Positions 33,420 to 44,248 are shown, numbered from the stretch's first letter. The stretch is DNA of 64,000 nt from Heterocephalus glaber (GCF_000247695.1 NW_004624734.1:35756053-35820052), one strand, 5' to 3'. Translations and numbers: made by a program. The notes: generated by a model from the letters alone, not told the origin.

Positions 33420-33655
33420 TGCTTTGTTTTCTTTTTAAGCAAATATTTGCGATACATAATGTTTACATTCATGTTAGGCAGTAGGTACATATACTTAACA
33501 TACCTTAATTCTTTTTAGCCCCGCCCCCTTCCATCTCTAGATCCCATTCCATTTACAAAGGATCCATCTCCTTGTTTCCTATTTCACTATTTCTTTTTCA
33601 CTATTTTCTGCTTCTTCCCTCTTTGCACATATTTCTGCCCCACCCTGTTTCTTTC
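33420..33655 (-). mobile_element. LINE-1 3' UTR fragment, antisense
   Basis: It repeats the order seen at 7095-7350: 'cataatgtttacattcatgttagg', 'gtacatatacttaaca', a CCCTT-rich tract and 'ccatttacaaaggatcc'. Confidence 0.75.
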
Positions 33656-33670
33656 AAATTCCACACCTGG

Positions 33671-33751
33671 GGCCAGGGATTTAGCTCAGTGGTTCTGCGC
33701 CCGCCTTGCAAGTACAAGGTCCTGAGTTTGATCCCTTGTACCAAACAAACA
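33671..33751 (+). mobile_element. ID SINE, very young, perfect 15-bp duplication
   Basis: Body ggccagggatttagctcag to gagtttgatcccttgtacc with an (AAAC)n tail. aaattccacacctgg occurs perfectly at 33656-33670 and 33752-33766. Confidence 0.97.
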
Positions 33752-33766
33752 AAATTCCACACCTGG

Positions 33767-34000
33767 TTGCCTAGAGTGGTCTAACTAGCCTCCTGTCTCT
33801 TTTCCAATTCAGGATTTTCACCACCTCCCAACGTCACAGAATATTTTCTCTGTTAGATTTGGGGTAAGGAGGAGAAGCAAGGCTCAGAAATAAAAGCTTT
33901 TTTAATGCTGAAGGAACCTAATGTGCACTAGATGATACAGATGATGTCTTTCGTGTTACATCATTATCGCTCTCTATCATGGCTTCCAACTGTGTTTTCT
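33767..34000. other. No recognisable feature
   Basis: Unique-looking short interval. Confidence 0.4.
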
Positions 34001-34058
34001 CTTCCGGCCTGCTATCCTTTTCTCTGGTGCTTCCGGCCTGCTATCCTTTTCTCTGGTG
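34001..34058. repeat. Perfect 29-bp tandem duplication
   Basis: A 29-base unit beginning cttccggcctgctatcc is present twice, head to tail, at 34001-34029 and 34030-34058 without a mismatch. Confidence 0.97.
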
Positions 34059-34256
34059 AGGTATGTGGAATTTGAATGTAAACAGAAATGCAGTGACAGA
34101 TTGAGGCTTCCTACTTTCTCTTAAGTAGCTGGAGAGAGCTAATAAGTCTTTTCTTAAATATCTCCTAAAATCAGTCAAATCTACTTTTTCTTCTATCTTT
34201 GGATGTGGCTCATATTTTTCTCTCTCATAAAATGAATAGTAATACCTGAGCCATCA

Positions 34257-34490
34257 TCCTTTGATGGTGCTGGACTAACATGTGCTGGACTGTGCTAAAC
34301 ATTCTATGTGCATTGTCTTAACTCTTTCTACAGCCCTATCTTATTGTCCCCATTTTACAGATAAGAAAACTGAGACCTGGAGAGAGTAAATGACCTGCCT
34401 AAGGTTTTATTTTTTTCCCAAGTAGAAATAGGAGAGGTGGGATTCAAACCCTTGTCCAAAGTTCCATCATCATATACCAACACCATGTTA
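34257..34490 (-). mobile_element. MIR SINE, antisense
   Basis: 'gctaaacattctatgtgcattgtcttaac', 'ccccattttacagataagaaaactgagac' and 'gggattcaaacccttg' reproduce the MIR reverse order nearly end to end. Confidence 0.88.
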
Positions 34491-34550
34491 AACTACCCCA
34501 TGTGAACCTACAACCTATGAACATATTGTAGATACTACACCTACATCACA

Positions 34551-34669
34551 CTTTTTTTTCCTCTGAAACAAGGTCTCAGTAAATTTCCAGGCTAGCCTGG
34601 AACTCAGGATTCTCCTGTCTAGGACTCCAGAGTGCTGGGATTACAAGCATGGGCCACCATACCAGGCCT
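34551..34669 (-). mobile_element. B1 SINE, antisense
   Basis: 'gaaacaaggtctcagtaaatttcc', 'ggctagcctggaactcag' and 'gctgggattacaagcatggg' are a reversed B1. Confidence 0.88.
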
Positions 34670-35139
34670 CATTCTAACTCTTTCAAGAAAGCAGCAAGAA
34701 AGAAGCCCAGGAAATGGGTTAAAAGGGGAAGAGGTCTGCAGAAGAGGGACCTGGGAGCCTGCAATGGACATCACAGCATCCAAAACCTTCCCTCCCATTT
34801 ACAGGATGCCAAGTGCTCCTCAAGTTTAACTTTGTTTAAACTCGTCAAAACCCCTACAACCCATACAGTATTTGCCACCACACCACCACCAGCTGGGTTA
34901 CGTGGAGGCTTTAAATTGGGGGTCAGAGGAGAAGTGATATCACCAAGGTTGCTCAGTTGGTGCATGGAAGCAGATATAGTTTTGATGGAGGCTTCTACCT
35001 GTCAAATCTCTGCTCTTCTTCCCATCATGCCTGTCAGCAATCCTGGGGAGGCCTCCAAACAGTGCCCATGGAGCCAGCTCCCTGACTCTATGGAATTGGC
35101 ACTCAAGAGTTTAAAAAAGACAGCAAGCAGGTAAGAGTG
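34670..35139. other. No recognisable feature
   Basis: A 161-codon open frame (34649-35134, plus) overlaps the B1 end and has no domain, so it is probably spurious. Confidence 0.5.
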
Positions 35140-35345
35140 GAGGGTCCAAAACTAAAATCCCAACTCCACTACTTACAAGTTATGCAGCCTTGGACAAGTC
35201 GATGCCTAATATCCCTGTCTATAATGTAAAGGATCATGACCACACCCACTTCAACCTGCTATAAACGAGGCTGGGAAAGTGCTTAGGATCATGTTGGCCT
35301 GAAGGAAGTTGTCAATAAACAATTTCTACTACACCCAATATCCAG
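35140..35345 (+). mobile_element. MIR SINE, sense
   Basis: 'caactccactacttacaagtta', 'agccttggacaagtc', 'gctgggaaagtgcttaggatc' and 'gtcaataaacaatttc' match the MIR order. Confidence 0.78.
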
Positions 35346-35800
35346 AGAAGCATCCATTGCAGTTTTATACTCCACATTTTCCTGCCAAAGACAGGCTCTC
35401 AAGCTTTAGTCTGCCTCTTCTCTCAAAAAAAAAAGCAGATCTGGAGCAGATTTGAAGACAAGTAGTTAGGTTGGTTAGTGATCCCAGAAAGTTCTGTGGG
35501 AGAATGAGGAAAATGAAGCAGGGAAGGAAGGAACATATTAAATAAACATTGTAGAAAACTGGACAAAGGGCCTACAGTGGGCCCCAACAGGCCAGACTAA
35601 AAATGAAAATGGAGTCCCCATGCTAAAGTTCCCATCACCAAACCAAGTTGTTATTTGACCTTCTAAGAAATCAGAGCACAGAAATTATAGCCAAATTTCA
35701 CAAACAGGCCAGTTTCAATTGGCACAATTGTGAAATTCCCTCTGCTTTAATTCTAACTAAAAAAACCCCGAAATCACCTGTTAACCAATTCATTCAGTTC

Positions 35801-35813
35801 TGTGTGTGTGTGT

Positions 35814-35846
<33 letters not shown>

Positions 35847-35858
35847 TGTGTGTGTGTA
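35801..35858. repeat. (TG)8(CG)7(TG)n alternating tract
   Basis: An uninterrupted alternating pyrimidine-purine run of about 59 bases: TG to 35816, CG at 35817-35830, then TG again to about 35857. It directly joins an antisense ID. Such tracts favour Z-DNA. Confidence 0.97.
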
Positions 35859-36047
35859 TTACTGGGAATTGAATCCAAGGCCTTGGCAGGGAGCTATATT
35901 GCCAGTCCTATTTTTTTATTTATCTATTTATTTACTTTTGGTGACAAGGTTTCTCTTAAGTTGCCCAGGCTAGCCAGAAACTTGTGATCCACCTGTCTCA
36001 GCTTCCTGAGTATCTGAGATTACAGGCATGTGCCACCACACCCAGTA
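35859..36047 (-). mobile_element. B1-ID dimer, antisense
   Basis: Shortened ID (tactgggaattgaatccaag to gggagctatattgccagtcc), a T-rich linker and B1 (ggtgacaaggtttctcttaag to catgtgccaccacacccag). Confidence 0.9.
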
Positions 36048-36109
36048 AGCAGTTATTTTTCTACTGGTCTCTCTCCCTTTCCATACCTTACAAGGAGAGC
36101 AACTTTTGT

Positions 36110-36243
36110 TTTGTTTGGTTGGTTGGTTGAATTTTTAAGACCAAATTTTTGCCATGTAGTTCAGGCTGGTTTTGAACTCCATGATCCTCCTGCCTCAGCT
36201 TCCTGAGTGCTGGGATTACAACCGTGAACCACCATGCCTGGCT
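36110..36243 (-). mobile_element. B1 SINE, antisense
   Basis: A (TTGG)n-rich tail precedes 'gaccaaatttttgccatgtag', 'caggctggttttgaactcc' and 'gattacaaccgtgaaccacc'. Confidence 0.9.
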
Positions 36244-36444
36244 AGGAAAGCAATTTTGAAAGGTCAAACCCACTCTGTTCTTTGTTTCTGTTTTCCTCAG
36301 CCCTTCATTGTCTATAAAATTAACCTCTACTATTCAGCCCACTGGCACACATTTTATTTTATAGGATGAAGTGTTGGCTAATTCTAGAATCATAAATAAA
36401 GCCAATTTAGATCTCTAAGTTTGCTGTAATGTTGCCTTTTGACA

Positions 36445-36804
36445 GAAGTAAGCCAATAAAGGTGCTAGTGTATTGACAACTGTGGGCAGAAGAGGTTCCA
36501 TCCCTCTGAGATCCTCAGAGAGCCTGAAAACTCACAGGGTCCTGGGACCCGGAGCCCATCCTAGTGGTGAGGGCTGTTCCTAGGGCATTCACTGCTCGAA
36601 CTTGGGACCAGTGCTCCAAGTGACTCTGGCAGGACAGAGCAGGAAGCAGGCAGTTCAGTGAGCACAAGCTGCAGGTGACCAGGGTAGGCTAGGGATAGGG
36701 AGGGACCCTGACTGTCCCCTAGGGTGGTCCCTCACCATGGCTAATGTGTAAGCTGGATGGATGCTGTCCTTGGAAACACTGGCCAAACAGCCTCTTTGTT
36801 GGGT
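36445..36804. other. No recognisable feature
   Basis: About 360 bases of unique-looking sequence. Confidence 0.45.
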
Positions 36805-36819
36805 CTGGGTCTAGTTTTA

Positions 36820-36922
36820 TTTAATTAATTAATTTTATTTATTATTTTTGGTACCAGGAATTGAACTCGGGACCTTGCACTTTTGAGGCAGGTGGCAGCA
36901 CCACTGAGCTAGATCACCAGCC
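36820..36922 (-). mobile_element. ID SINE, young, perfect 15-bp duplication, antisense
   Basis: T-rich tail, tttggtaccaggaattgaac and gagctagatcaccagccc. ctgggtctagtttta flanks it perfectly at 36805-36819 and 36923-36937. Confidence 0.96.
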
Positions 36923-36984
36923 CTGGGTCTAGTTTTAAATGGCAAGATTTCCTCTTTGAACTGTAAATATCTGCTTAGAGCTGT

Positions 36985-37085
36985 GGTTTTTTTTGTTTGT
37001 TTGTTTTTTTGGTACCTGGGATTGAACTTGGGTCCTTGTGCTTGCAGGGCAGGCAGCAGAACCACCGAGCTAAATCCCCGGCCCC
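36985..37085 (-). mobile_element. ID SINE, young, antisense
   Basis: T/G-rich tail, tttttggtacctgggattg and cgagctaaatccccggccc. agagctgt flanks it at 36977-36984 and 37086-37093. Only about 60 bases separate it from the previous ID; each has its own duplication, so they are independent insertions. Confidence 0.95.
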
Positions 37086-37113
37086 AGAGCTGTCTTTTAA
37101 AATCCTAGGTAAT

Positions 37114-37185
37114 CTGGCAGGGATAGAGCTTGGTTTACCATGTGTGAGGCCTTAGGCTTAAACCTCAGCAACAGAAAGAAGAAAA
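37114..37185 (+). mobile_element. Old ID SINE, sense
   Basis: 'ggcagggatagagcttggtttacc' and 'ttaggcttaaacctcagcaac' followed by an A/G-rich tail. Confidence 0.65.
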
Positions 37186-37386
37186 ATTTTAGAAAGTCAA
37201 CACCTCCTTAAAGTACCCATGGTCCTGAAAGTCCCATACATGTCTGGCTGTTGTACCCTCCAGTTTACACAGTCACAACATATGTTTGTGAATATTATTT
37301 CATTTAATCAACCTTGTAAACTAGTGAGGTGGATGATGGGCCTCTGAAGGAATTCCAGAGTTTTCAATCCTCCCACTAAAGAATGG

Positions 37387-37480
37387 GTTATGCATGATGG
37401 TGCACACCTGTAATCCCAGCTACTCTGGAGGCCAGTTCAAGGCCAGCCTGGGCAACATAATGAGATCTTACCTCAAAAAT
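37387..37480 (+). mobile_element. B1 half of a dimer, sense
   Basis: 'ttatgcatgatggtgcacacc', 'taatcccagctactctggagg' and 'cagcctgggcaacataatgagatc'. It is followed after an A/T-rich linker by an ID half. Confidence 0.85.
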
Positions 37481-37503
37481 ATAGATGAACATATTCATGC
37501 AGC

Positions 37504-37972
37504 TAGGGCTATAGTTCAGTGATAGAGAAGTTGCCTGATGTCTTAGTTACTTTCTTGTCACTAGGCTATAATACCTGACAGCCACATCTTAAAACCAGAA
37601 AGGTTTATTTTGATGCATAGTTGGCAGAGGTTTCAGTCCATAGCCAGCTGGCTACAAGGTAGGGCGGCATGGCAGAGGAAAAACAGCTCATGGAATGGCA
37701 GCAGGAAGCAGAGAGGGATCAAGGGAGGAAGAGAGATTTATATGTACACGCTTGCAGCCACACTCACAGTAACCCTCCCTACCACCACCACCAGGCTATA
37801 AACCCATCCAGCTGTAAAGCCAGCAGGGACTAAACCAGTGATGAGTCTCATACACCCAGTGCCCTCCCCAAAGCCCCATCTATGAGTGCATGAGGCTTCA
37901 GGGGACATTTTAGATACAAACCACAACACCTGGCATGGGCAAGGCCTTGAATTTGATTGCTAGCACTGCCAA
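37504..37972 (+). mobile_element. ID half of a dimer, split by an LTR
   Basis: The left part is 'tagggctatagttcagtgatagagaag' at 37504-37538. The right part, 'cctggcatgggcaaggccttg' to 'tgctagcactgcc', is at 37929-37972. The MaLR LTR between them is the younger insertion. Confidence 0.88.
37539..37928 (-). mobile_element. MaLR LTR, antisense, complete
   Basis: On the plus strand it starts TGTCTTAGTTAC and ends ACCACAACA; reversed, it opens with TGTTGTGGTTTG as MaLR LTRs do. A 5-bp flank cctga/cctgg (37534-37538 and 37929-37933) is the expected duplication size, with one mismatch. This copy defines the family limits used for 15260, 18090 and 32256. Confidence 0.88.
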
Positions 37973-38430
37973 GAAAAGCAAAACAAAACCAAAATCCACT
38001 TCTACAGAGGATTAGAAAGAATCAGCTGTGAGCTGATTCCAAGGCCCTAGGAGGAGCTCTGTGGTGTCTCTCTTCTACCTGTCTTAACAGTCCCATTCTG
38101 GCTGCTGCATCATGTTTGGAAGGTTTCAGAATACTGTTGTTTTTAGAATAATAAAGCAACCAGTTATTTTATGCATTTAAAAAAATTGTACATAGAACAA
38201 AATATTAAAATAAAAATTCTTCCAAGGCTTGAAGATAACAGAGATCATATTCCAAATGAGGTACCAAAACACCATGCAGAATATAAGAGAAACTAGACAG
38301 GAAACTAATTTTGTGAATCTTGGGCTCCTTTTTTTTTTTAACTGAATCTTCCTTAACAGTTATAAAATAGCTAGGAGCTTAAAGATAAATAAAAAGGGTT
38401 GCTGAAGTCATTTGTTTGTTTTATTTCTTA
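37973..38430. other. No recognisable feature
   Basis: AT-rich interval without gene or clear repeat. Confidence 0.45.
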
Positions 38431-38599
38431 GGTACTGGTGACTGAACCTAGGGCCGTCACACTGAGCAACATCTCTAGCCATTTTTCATTTTATTCTCTT
38501 TATTTTGAGACAGGGTCTCAGTTTCCCTGGCTGGCTTCAAACATGAGACCCAAATGCCTTAGCCTTCTAGTAACTAGAATTACTGTACTGTGCCTGGCT
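38431..38599 (-). mobile_element. B1-ID dimer, antisense
   Basis: Shortened ID (ggtactggtgactgaaccta to gagcaacatctctagcc), then B1 (ttttgagacagggtctcag to gaattactgtactgtgcctg). Confidence 0.87.
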
Positions 38600-39369
38600 A
38601 TAAGAAAGAAGATATCTGGATAAAGTTCTGGTGTGCCGTGTGGGAGGGAAGGGACAACACTGCTGTCATTGAAAGCTTAGGGACAGGGCTTCAGCTGTCC
38701 TCTGTGGATGTTTGTTGCATCCCTTATAACTTAGGCGTGCAATGCACAGGCATCTGACTCCCACCTGGACACCCACAGGGCTAGCAATCTGCTGGGAAGT
38801 CAGAGGAGGAGGCTAGGACAGTCTGTGTTTGTCCTGAGAGAGGAGGTGGCAACGTGTGGCCAAGAAAGGATGGGAAGTGAGGGGCTATCTTCGATCTAAC
38901 TACGAAGGCTGTGCGGAGGGACAGACAGACCTCAGAGAGAAGCTTGAGGTATCCATAGAGTGACAGAGGCTGAGGAAGGAGAGCATGAGTAGCTGGAACA
39001 GAAAGTACTTGTCCTATGAAAGAAACCATGAAAAAGAGATCCTCAGTGGGAGGGAAGAGCCCAGTAGAGCTGTGGGAGTCGACTTTCGACATCTGCCAAG
39101 TCCGGAAAGAGGAGATGTTAAGCAGCCATGCTGCAGCTTGTTAAGTAAAATCTTTGCCTCAATTCTAGAACTACCACTCTAGGGAGAAAAAAAAATGGAA
39201 TTTATGAGGAGAGGAGGAGAAATGTTAGCAGCTGACCATGTATCCCTTCTCCCAGCCCCCTTTCTCTCTACCTTTCAAGAATCCCAATCTGGGAGATGGC
39301 ACAGAAGCTACAATTTTAAAACAAAAAGTTGTGGGACTATATTACCCCATTTTCCATGGCTCTAAAAAA
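38600..39369. other. No recognisable feature
   Basis: About 770 bases of unique-looking sequence; overlapping chance frames only. Confidence 0.5.
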
Positions 39370-39650
39370 TTATTAAGGCTGGGTACTTTATGTAGAAAAG
39401 AGGGTTTACTTAGCTCACAGTCTTGGAAACTAAAGGCCCAAACAGCACAGCACAGTTCTGGCAAGGGCTCCCTCAGCTACACTGCATCATGACAGAAAGC
39501 ATCACGGGAACACAACAAGAGGGAGAGGTTACATGGGAGACAGGAAATCAGAGCACGGGGAAGGGCCAATCTGAAACCGGGCTCCACCTTTTAAAAGTCT
39601 CTCACCTTTCAACACTGCTGCACTGGGCACCAAACCCTAACTCAAGAACT
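39370..39650 (-). mobile_element. MaLR LTR fragment, antisense
   Basis: 'gctgggtactttatgtagaaaag', 'ggtttacttagctcacagtc' and 'ccaccttttaaaagtctctcacc' are the 3' half of a MaLR LTR in reverse. Confidence 0.68.
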
Positions 39651-41017
39651 TTTAGGGAAAGGGACTGAGCAGTTTAATCACTGAATTGGCGTTGTGTGAC
39701 TTAAGTGACTGGCAGATTGCTGGTATTAGTAAATGTGGCCCAAAGGTCATGCGACATGCTCTCACTTTCATCTGGGGCAGAGGAAGAGCTCACTTCCTTG
39801 AACAGATGAGAAAAGATCACGGGAAACCAAGAGACATTTTGCTTTTTGATTGTCCTCATGAGTCATGTTTGTTCAGCATAATGAACATCTACATTTCCAA
39901 TACAGAGAGATGTTCTAGTGCCCAGGGAAAAGTGGGCTGTGCGTTATGACTCAGAGTCCCAGAAGACTTCCCTACAGAGGTAGGACCAACTATATTAAGA
40001 GGCCAGTGCCCACAGCCACCAGGGACCTTTGGTGAAAAGGTCTCCATTGCTCCCCATCCAATTAGAGGAACATTTTGGCCTGAAATTGAAATGGTAACAT
40101 TCACGCTGCCCTCATTGCCTAAGACCAGGGAGGCAGATGGCTGCTACAGTCTTACCCCTGGAAATCCCAGCCTTGGTTAAGAATCCACTGGATACACCCC
40201 AGAGATGGCCCAATGAATCTATCCAGAGCTTGAATCCCCCTCCCCCAGCGTGGAGAGACTGCAAAGTGACCATGAATACTGTGGTAATCAAAATATTTCA
40301 GAAGCACTCCTTAACTTTCCATCTCTCCACTCCAGACCTACCCTCTGCTCTTGGCTTTGTGATGCTGGAGCTGGGACTCTGCCAACCACACGTCTCTCTC
40401 GCCAGCTGGCTCCGTCTCCGTGCTAGGCTCTTTGAAAGGGAGACACTGGAGGGGGTGGCGTGGATGGAGGAGAAAGGACTCGCTCCTTCTTGCCTGCTCC
40501 CTGTGGGGTTTCTGTTCCCATCAGTGTCACCCTAGTCTCACTTCTTTGCTTTGCCAGCATCAGTTTCTTGTTGTGGCAGTGGCTGAATGCAGCTTGCAGT
40601 TTTCCCACCACTTGCAGAGCTGCCTGCCCCCTCCAGATGACATGGGGTCCCTGAGGGCCCCTTTCTAGCTCAGAGGCACCAACCTAGCCAAGCAGAGCCT
40701 CCTGCTCCTCAGTGTTAGTTTCTACTTGTTTTAAATTTTAATAGTTCCCCTACTTCCCATACCCAGCCCTACGGGTAGTGGCTGCTACTGCTCTATTACC
40801 TTAGTATCTCTCTGTGCCTTTTCAGTTATCCAGTTAACAACTTCATTCTTAGTTAATGCTTCTATTACCCTCTCTGTTCAAATAACTGCTGATGTTTTCC
40901 GCCTCCTGACCTGTGCCTGACTGAGTCATTCTTAATGAAAACAGAAGGGAAGCTCTCAGAGAACAGTTTAGTGCTCAGAATCAATGAGGCCTCTCGGGGA
41001 GTAGTCTACAGTAGTTT
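39651..41017. other. Low-repeat interval, no gene recognised
   Basis: About 1.37 kb. Open frames at 40137-40535 (132 codons) and 39686-39949 on the plus strand lack domains and neighbouring exons. Confidence 0.5.
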
Positions 41018-41032
41018 TTCTTTCTTTCTTTG

Positions 41033-41160
41033 TAAGCTACATCCCCAGCCCTTTATTTTGTTTTATTTTGTGACAGGGTCTCACTGAGGTGCTCTGGGTA
41101 GTCAAATTTGCAGTGCTTCTGTCTCAGCCTCCTGAGTAGGTGGTTATAAGCATGCACCAA
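41033..41160 (-). mobile_element. B1 with ID remnant, antisense
   Basis: 'gtaagctacatccccagccc' is the last piece of an ID. B1 follows from 'gtgacagggtctcactgagg' to 'gtggttataagcatgcacc'. Confidence 0.83.
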
Positions 41161-41164
41161 CAGT

Positions 41165-41273
41165 TTTTTGTTTTGTTTTATTTTATTGTTTCTTTTTATG
41201 GTGCTGGGGAGCAAACACAGGGGCTTGGCCATGTGAAGCAAGCACTCATTCACTGAGCTATGCTCCCAGCCCA
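41165..41273 (-). mobile_element. ID SINE, antisense, older type
   Basis: T-rich tail, atggtgctggggagcaaac and cactgagctatgctcccagccc. It adjoins the previous B1. Confidence 0.88.
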
Positions 41274-42279
41274 GAAAGCAGTTTCTTTACCTTTCAGGAG
41301 ACACAGAGCCCCACAATGTAGATGAAACACAAGCTTCCTTTCTAGAAAGCGTACATACCTATCAGTGCACTGCCCATCTCCACCCCTTGCACACAGTGTC
41401 ACACATAGTTATCCAGGTTAGCGAACCCCAAAGGCCAGGTAATAATTCTTGTGACAGAATTTTGGCTAGCTCGAGTCTCCATCTTGTAGAAAATGTTCTG
41501 CTTGGCTCTGGGTGGCCGTTGCCTGACCCTCAGGAGAGGTGCACCAAAGGTCTGTCAGAACTGGCTTGCCAAGGAGCTAGCCTAGATTTTCAGACTCCCT
41601 GAATTTGAGATAAATATCCTGACTCTGAAGCTGTCAACCATCCTAGACTTGCAGTTGCTCTTGCCTCCGAAGCCTTCAAAATGTATCTTTTCATATTCAG
41701 TAAGGTCGGTTTTACTCATGGGGACCCTGCCAAAAGAATGAGGCACCCTGAGGCACAGCCTCTGGTCCCCGCGGGATCCTGTTTGACCCAGCCAAGCCCC
41801 AGTGGTCTCTGTCCTTTGGCACGGCCTACACTATAGCCCGCTTGCAAAGAGAGGCGAGTCGCCATCTCCTGGCTGGTACTATTATTGCATAGCCATTTCC
41901 AGCAATAATTCCTGCTCTATAGGTCCTAAGTAAGCACAAGAACTTTTCCTTTTTGGTTAGAGATTTGAATGTGTCGTATGGAAGATTATGCCATTAGTCA
42001 TTAGAAAGAAGGGCCCAGGGTTTAGGAAAAGATACTCCATCCGGGTCTCAGCTTTTCCATCTCTAAGGCAAGATTTATCTAAATGCTGAGTTCTAGTGAT
42101 TTTCCTTTGTCCATTAAAAAGCAGTGCCAGAGAATGGACAGAAATTCTCTCCCTGTATATGCACACAGTTAAACAGCCACCACAGATCCCTATGGAGCCA
42201 TGTGTATTTGCTTCTTGGTAGAATATTGATCTTGTAAGTTATTTAGATATTGCTCAAAATATAGACTTTAAAAAAAGAA
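41274..42279. other. No recognisable feature
   Basis: About 1 kb of unique-looking sequence; no exon recognised. Confidence 0.5.
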
Positions 42280-42430
42280 GCTGGGCGTGGTGGTGCATGC
42301 CTGCTATCCCAGCACTCAGGAGGCTGATATAGGAAGATCTGCATGAGTTCACAGCCAGCCTGGGCTACATAGTGAGTTCGAGGCCAGCCTGAACTATATA
42401 GTGAGGTCCTGTCTCCAAAAAAAAAGAAAA
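42280..42430 (+). mobile_element. B1 SINE, full length
   Basis: gctgggcgtggtggtgcatg, then the duplicated 'ctacatagtgagttcgaggccagcctgaactatatagtgag' module and an A tail. Confidence 0.95.
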
Positions 42431-42464
42431 GACTGATGTTTTTCTTGGTTAGTTAACAGAGGCT

Positions 42465-43330
42465 TTGGAGTTTCATTCATTCATTCCACAAAATGACTCA
42501 TTCACTCAACACATTTTTATTGAGTGCTTGCTACCTGCCAGGCATTTTGGAGGCACTAGGGAGACAGTAATAAACAAAAGAGACACAAATTCTTTCCTTG
42601 TGGAGCTGGTTCTCTGGTGGAAGAGATGGATGATGAATAAAATATGTAGGTGTCAGCTAAAAGAGGACTTCATTTTGTTTTTTAGATGGGAAAAAATTAT
42701 AGCGTGCTTGTCTGCTGATGGAGATGATGGAGAGAGGGGGAATGATCTCACAGGAGAGTGAGGGGGAACTGGAAGAACGGTGCCCTGGACTAAGTGAGAA
42801 GTCTCATGTCTGCACACAGTACCCGAGGAAAGAGGGCCAGGCGGAGGTTATTGAGCCCCTGCCAGGTGTCAGACACAGCAAAGAAAATGGACAATATCCC
42901 TGCCTTCCTGCACATTTCGTGTGATCGGGGAAATGGACAATCAGAAGGTAAACTCATGAAGTAGACACAGCAATCATGGCTGAGGACCTGTGCTATGACA
43001 GAAAGATGGTGGAAGTGGTTTTAAAATATGCCCAAGAGGCAATTGTGTGAAAAGCCTGAAGGAAGAGGACTCCATGCAGAAGAGCAGCAGGTTCCAGGCT
43101 CTGAGAGGGGAGAGTCTGGTCCCTCTGTGCACCCTTGAGGCAGTGAGGTTGTCGCAGAGTAGTGATCGAGGAGGGTGAAGCATGGAAGGTTATAGGTGTT
43201 GGTCACCGATGACTTGTTTTTAAAGCCAACAAATTTTATGGGCAAATTTGTAGCTAACTCAAGGCCAGGAAGGACAGTGTAACACTGTTCAATGGCAAAG
43301 TGGAATTGAAAACATTCCCACAGATGGTAC
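42465..43330 (-). mobile_element. LINE-2-like ancient repeat, fragmented
   Basis: 'ttattgagtgcttgctacctgccaggc' and 'ttccttgtggagctggttctctgg' open a block resembling 19560-20010. Further down 'ccaggcggaggttattgagcccctgccaggtgtcag' begins a second similar block at about 42838. The right limit is uncertain. Confidence 0.5.
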
Positions 43331-43582
43331 ATAACAAATCTAAATGTCATATTTTGCATTCGGGGCAAACAAATCAATTGCAAGAGAACAAGAAGAGGAA
43401 ATCAAATACATCACCAGTTCTTATGGCAAGAGTTTTGGGTTTTCCAGAGAGAAGAGTCTAAGACAGAGCCTAAGAGAGCAGAGAAGCAAACTCCTAAATT
43501 AGGGGTGATAGTCACGGCTTGGGAGGTGTACAGTGCCAGCCCTTTCCCAGGTTATGACTGCAGGGGCAGAAATGAAGGGAGA

Positions 43583-43667
43583 GGCTGGGGATTTAGCTCA
43601 GTGGTTCCAGCACCTGCCTTGCAAGTGAAAAGTCCCAAGTTTGATCCCCGGCACACACACACAAGAA
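43583..43667 (+). mobile_element. ID SINE, young, perfect 15-bp duplication
   Basis: ggctggggatttagctcagt to gtttgatccccgg, with a short (CA)n tail instead of pure A. agaaatgaagggaga occurs at 43568-43582 and 43668-43682. Confidence 0.97.
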
Positions 43668-43682
43668 AGAAATGAAGGGAGA

Positions 43683-44248
43683 AGGAGAAAAGGATCCAAC
43701 ACAGAGCTCTGCTGCTGAGGCAGCCGTGACCACAGCCCAGGGAGAGAAATCAAGTGGAATTTCTCCGCTGCATCACAGACCACAGGCCAAAGGTTCTCCT
43801 CATAGTGTCCAAGTCCCTCATGTGTGAATGCCAAGCAGCCTACTGTGATGGCATCACCTGCTCTGTCACAGTGCAGAGCAAAAAGCAAAGGGCAGGAACC
43901 TGAGTTGTATGGTCAGCTGCACCTGTGGGAACTGGCTGGTACCCACAGAACTGAGCACAGCTGGAAAGAGAGACAGGGAATCCCCCAAAACTCTGAAATG
44001 ATTCATAAGTGGTATCGGATACATGTATGGGGAGAAAGAACAATTTCTCTTCCTTTAGCATTTTATCCCACAGTGGTTTTAAGTTTTTCTTGGACATGTT
44101 TGTAACAGTCTCACTGGTGATGCTTTCATGAAATTTGGGCCCTGGAAGTGAAAAGGACCCCCCAAGATGGAGGCCCAGAAGCCACAATAACCCCTTCTTT
44201 AAAATTTCTCTATCTCAACAAAGGAATCTTTATTAAATATTATCTAGA
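43683..44248. other. No recognisable feature
   Basis: About 570 bases; overlapping open frames (43824-44105 plus, 43840-44187 minus) show no domain. Confidence 0.5.

Larger units (their letters stand above)
35550..36444 (+). mobile_element. LTR-like repeat, family Y, copy 2
   Basis: Homologous to 7926-8550 in the same orientation; starts near tgtagaaaactggac and ends near ccttttgaca. A 'gtctataaaattaacc' TATA-like site and 'aataaagccaattta' polyadenylation signal lie in the right part. A microsatellite plus ID/B1 dimer (35801-36047) and a B1 (36110-36243) are inserted, neither of which is in copy 1. Confidence 0.65.

Noticed and set aside
35802..35987. Open frames with alternating Cys-Val or Arg-Ala repeats
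   Set aside because: They are translations of the (TG)n(CG)n(TG)n tract, not protein-coding sequence.
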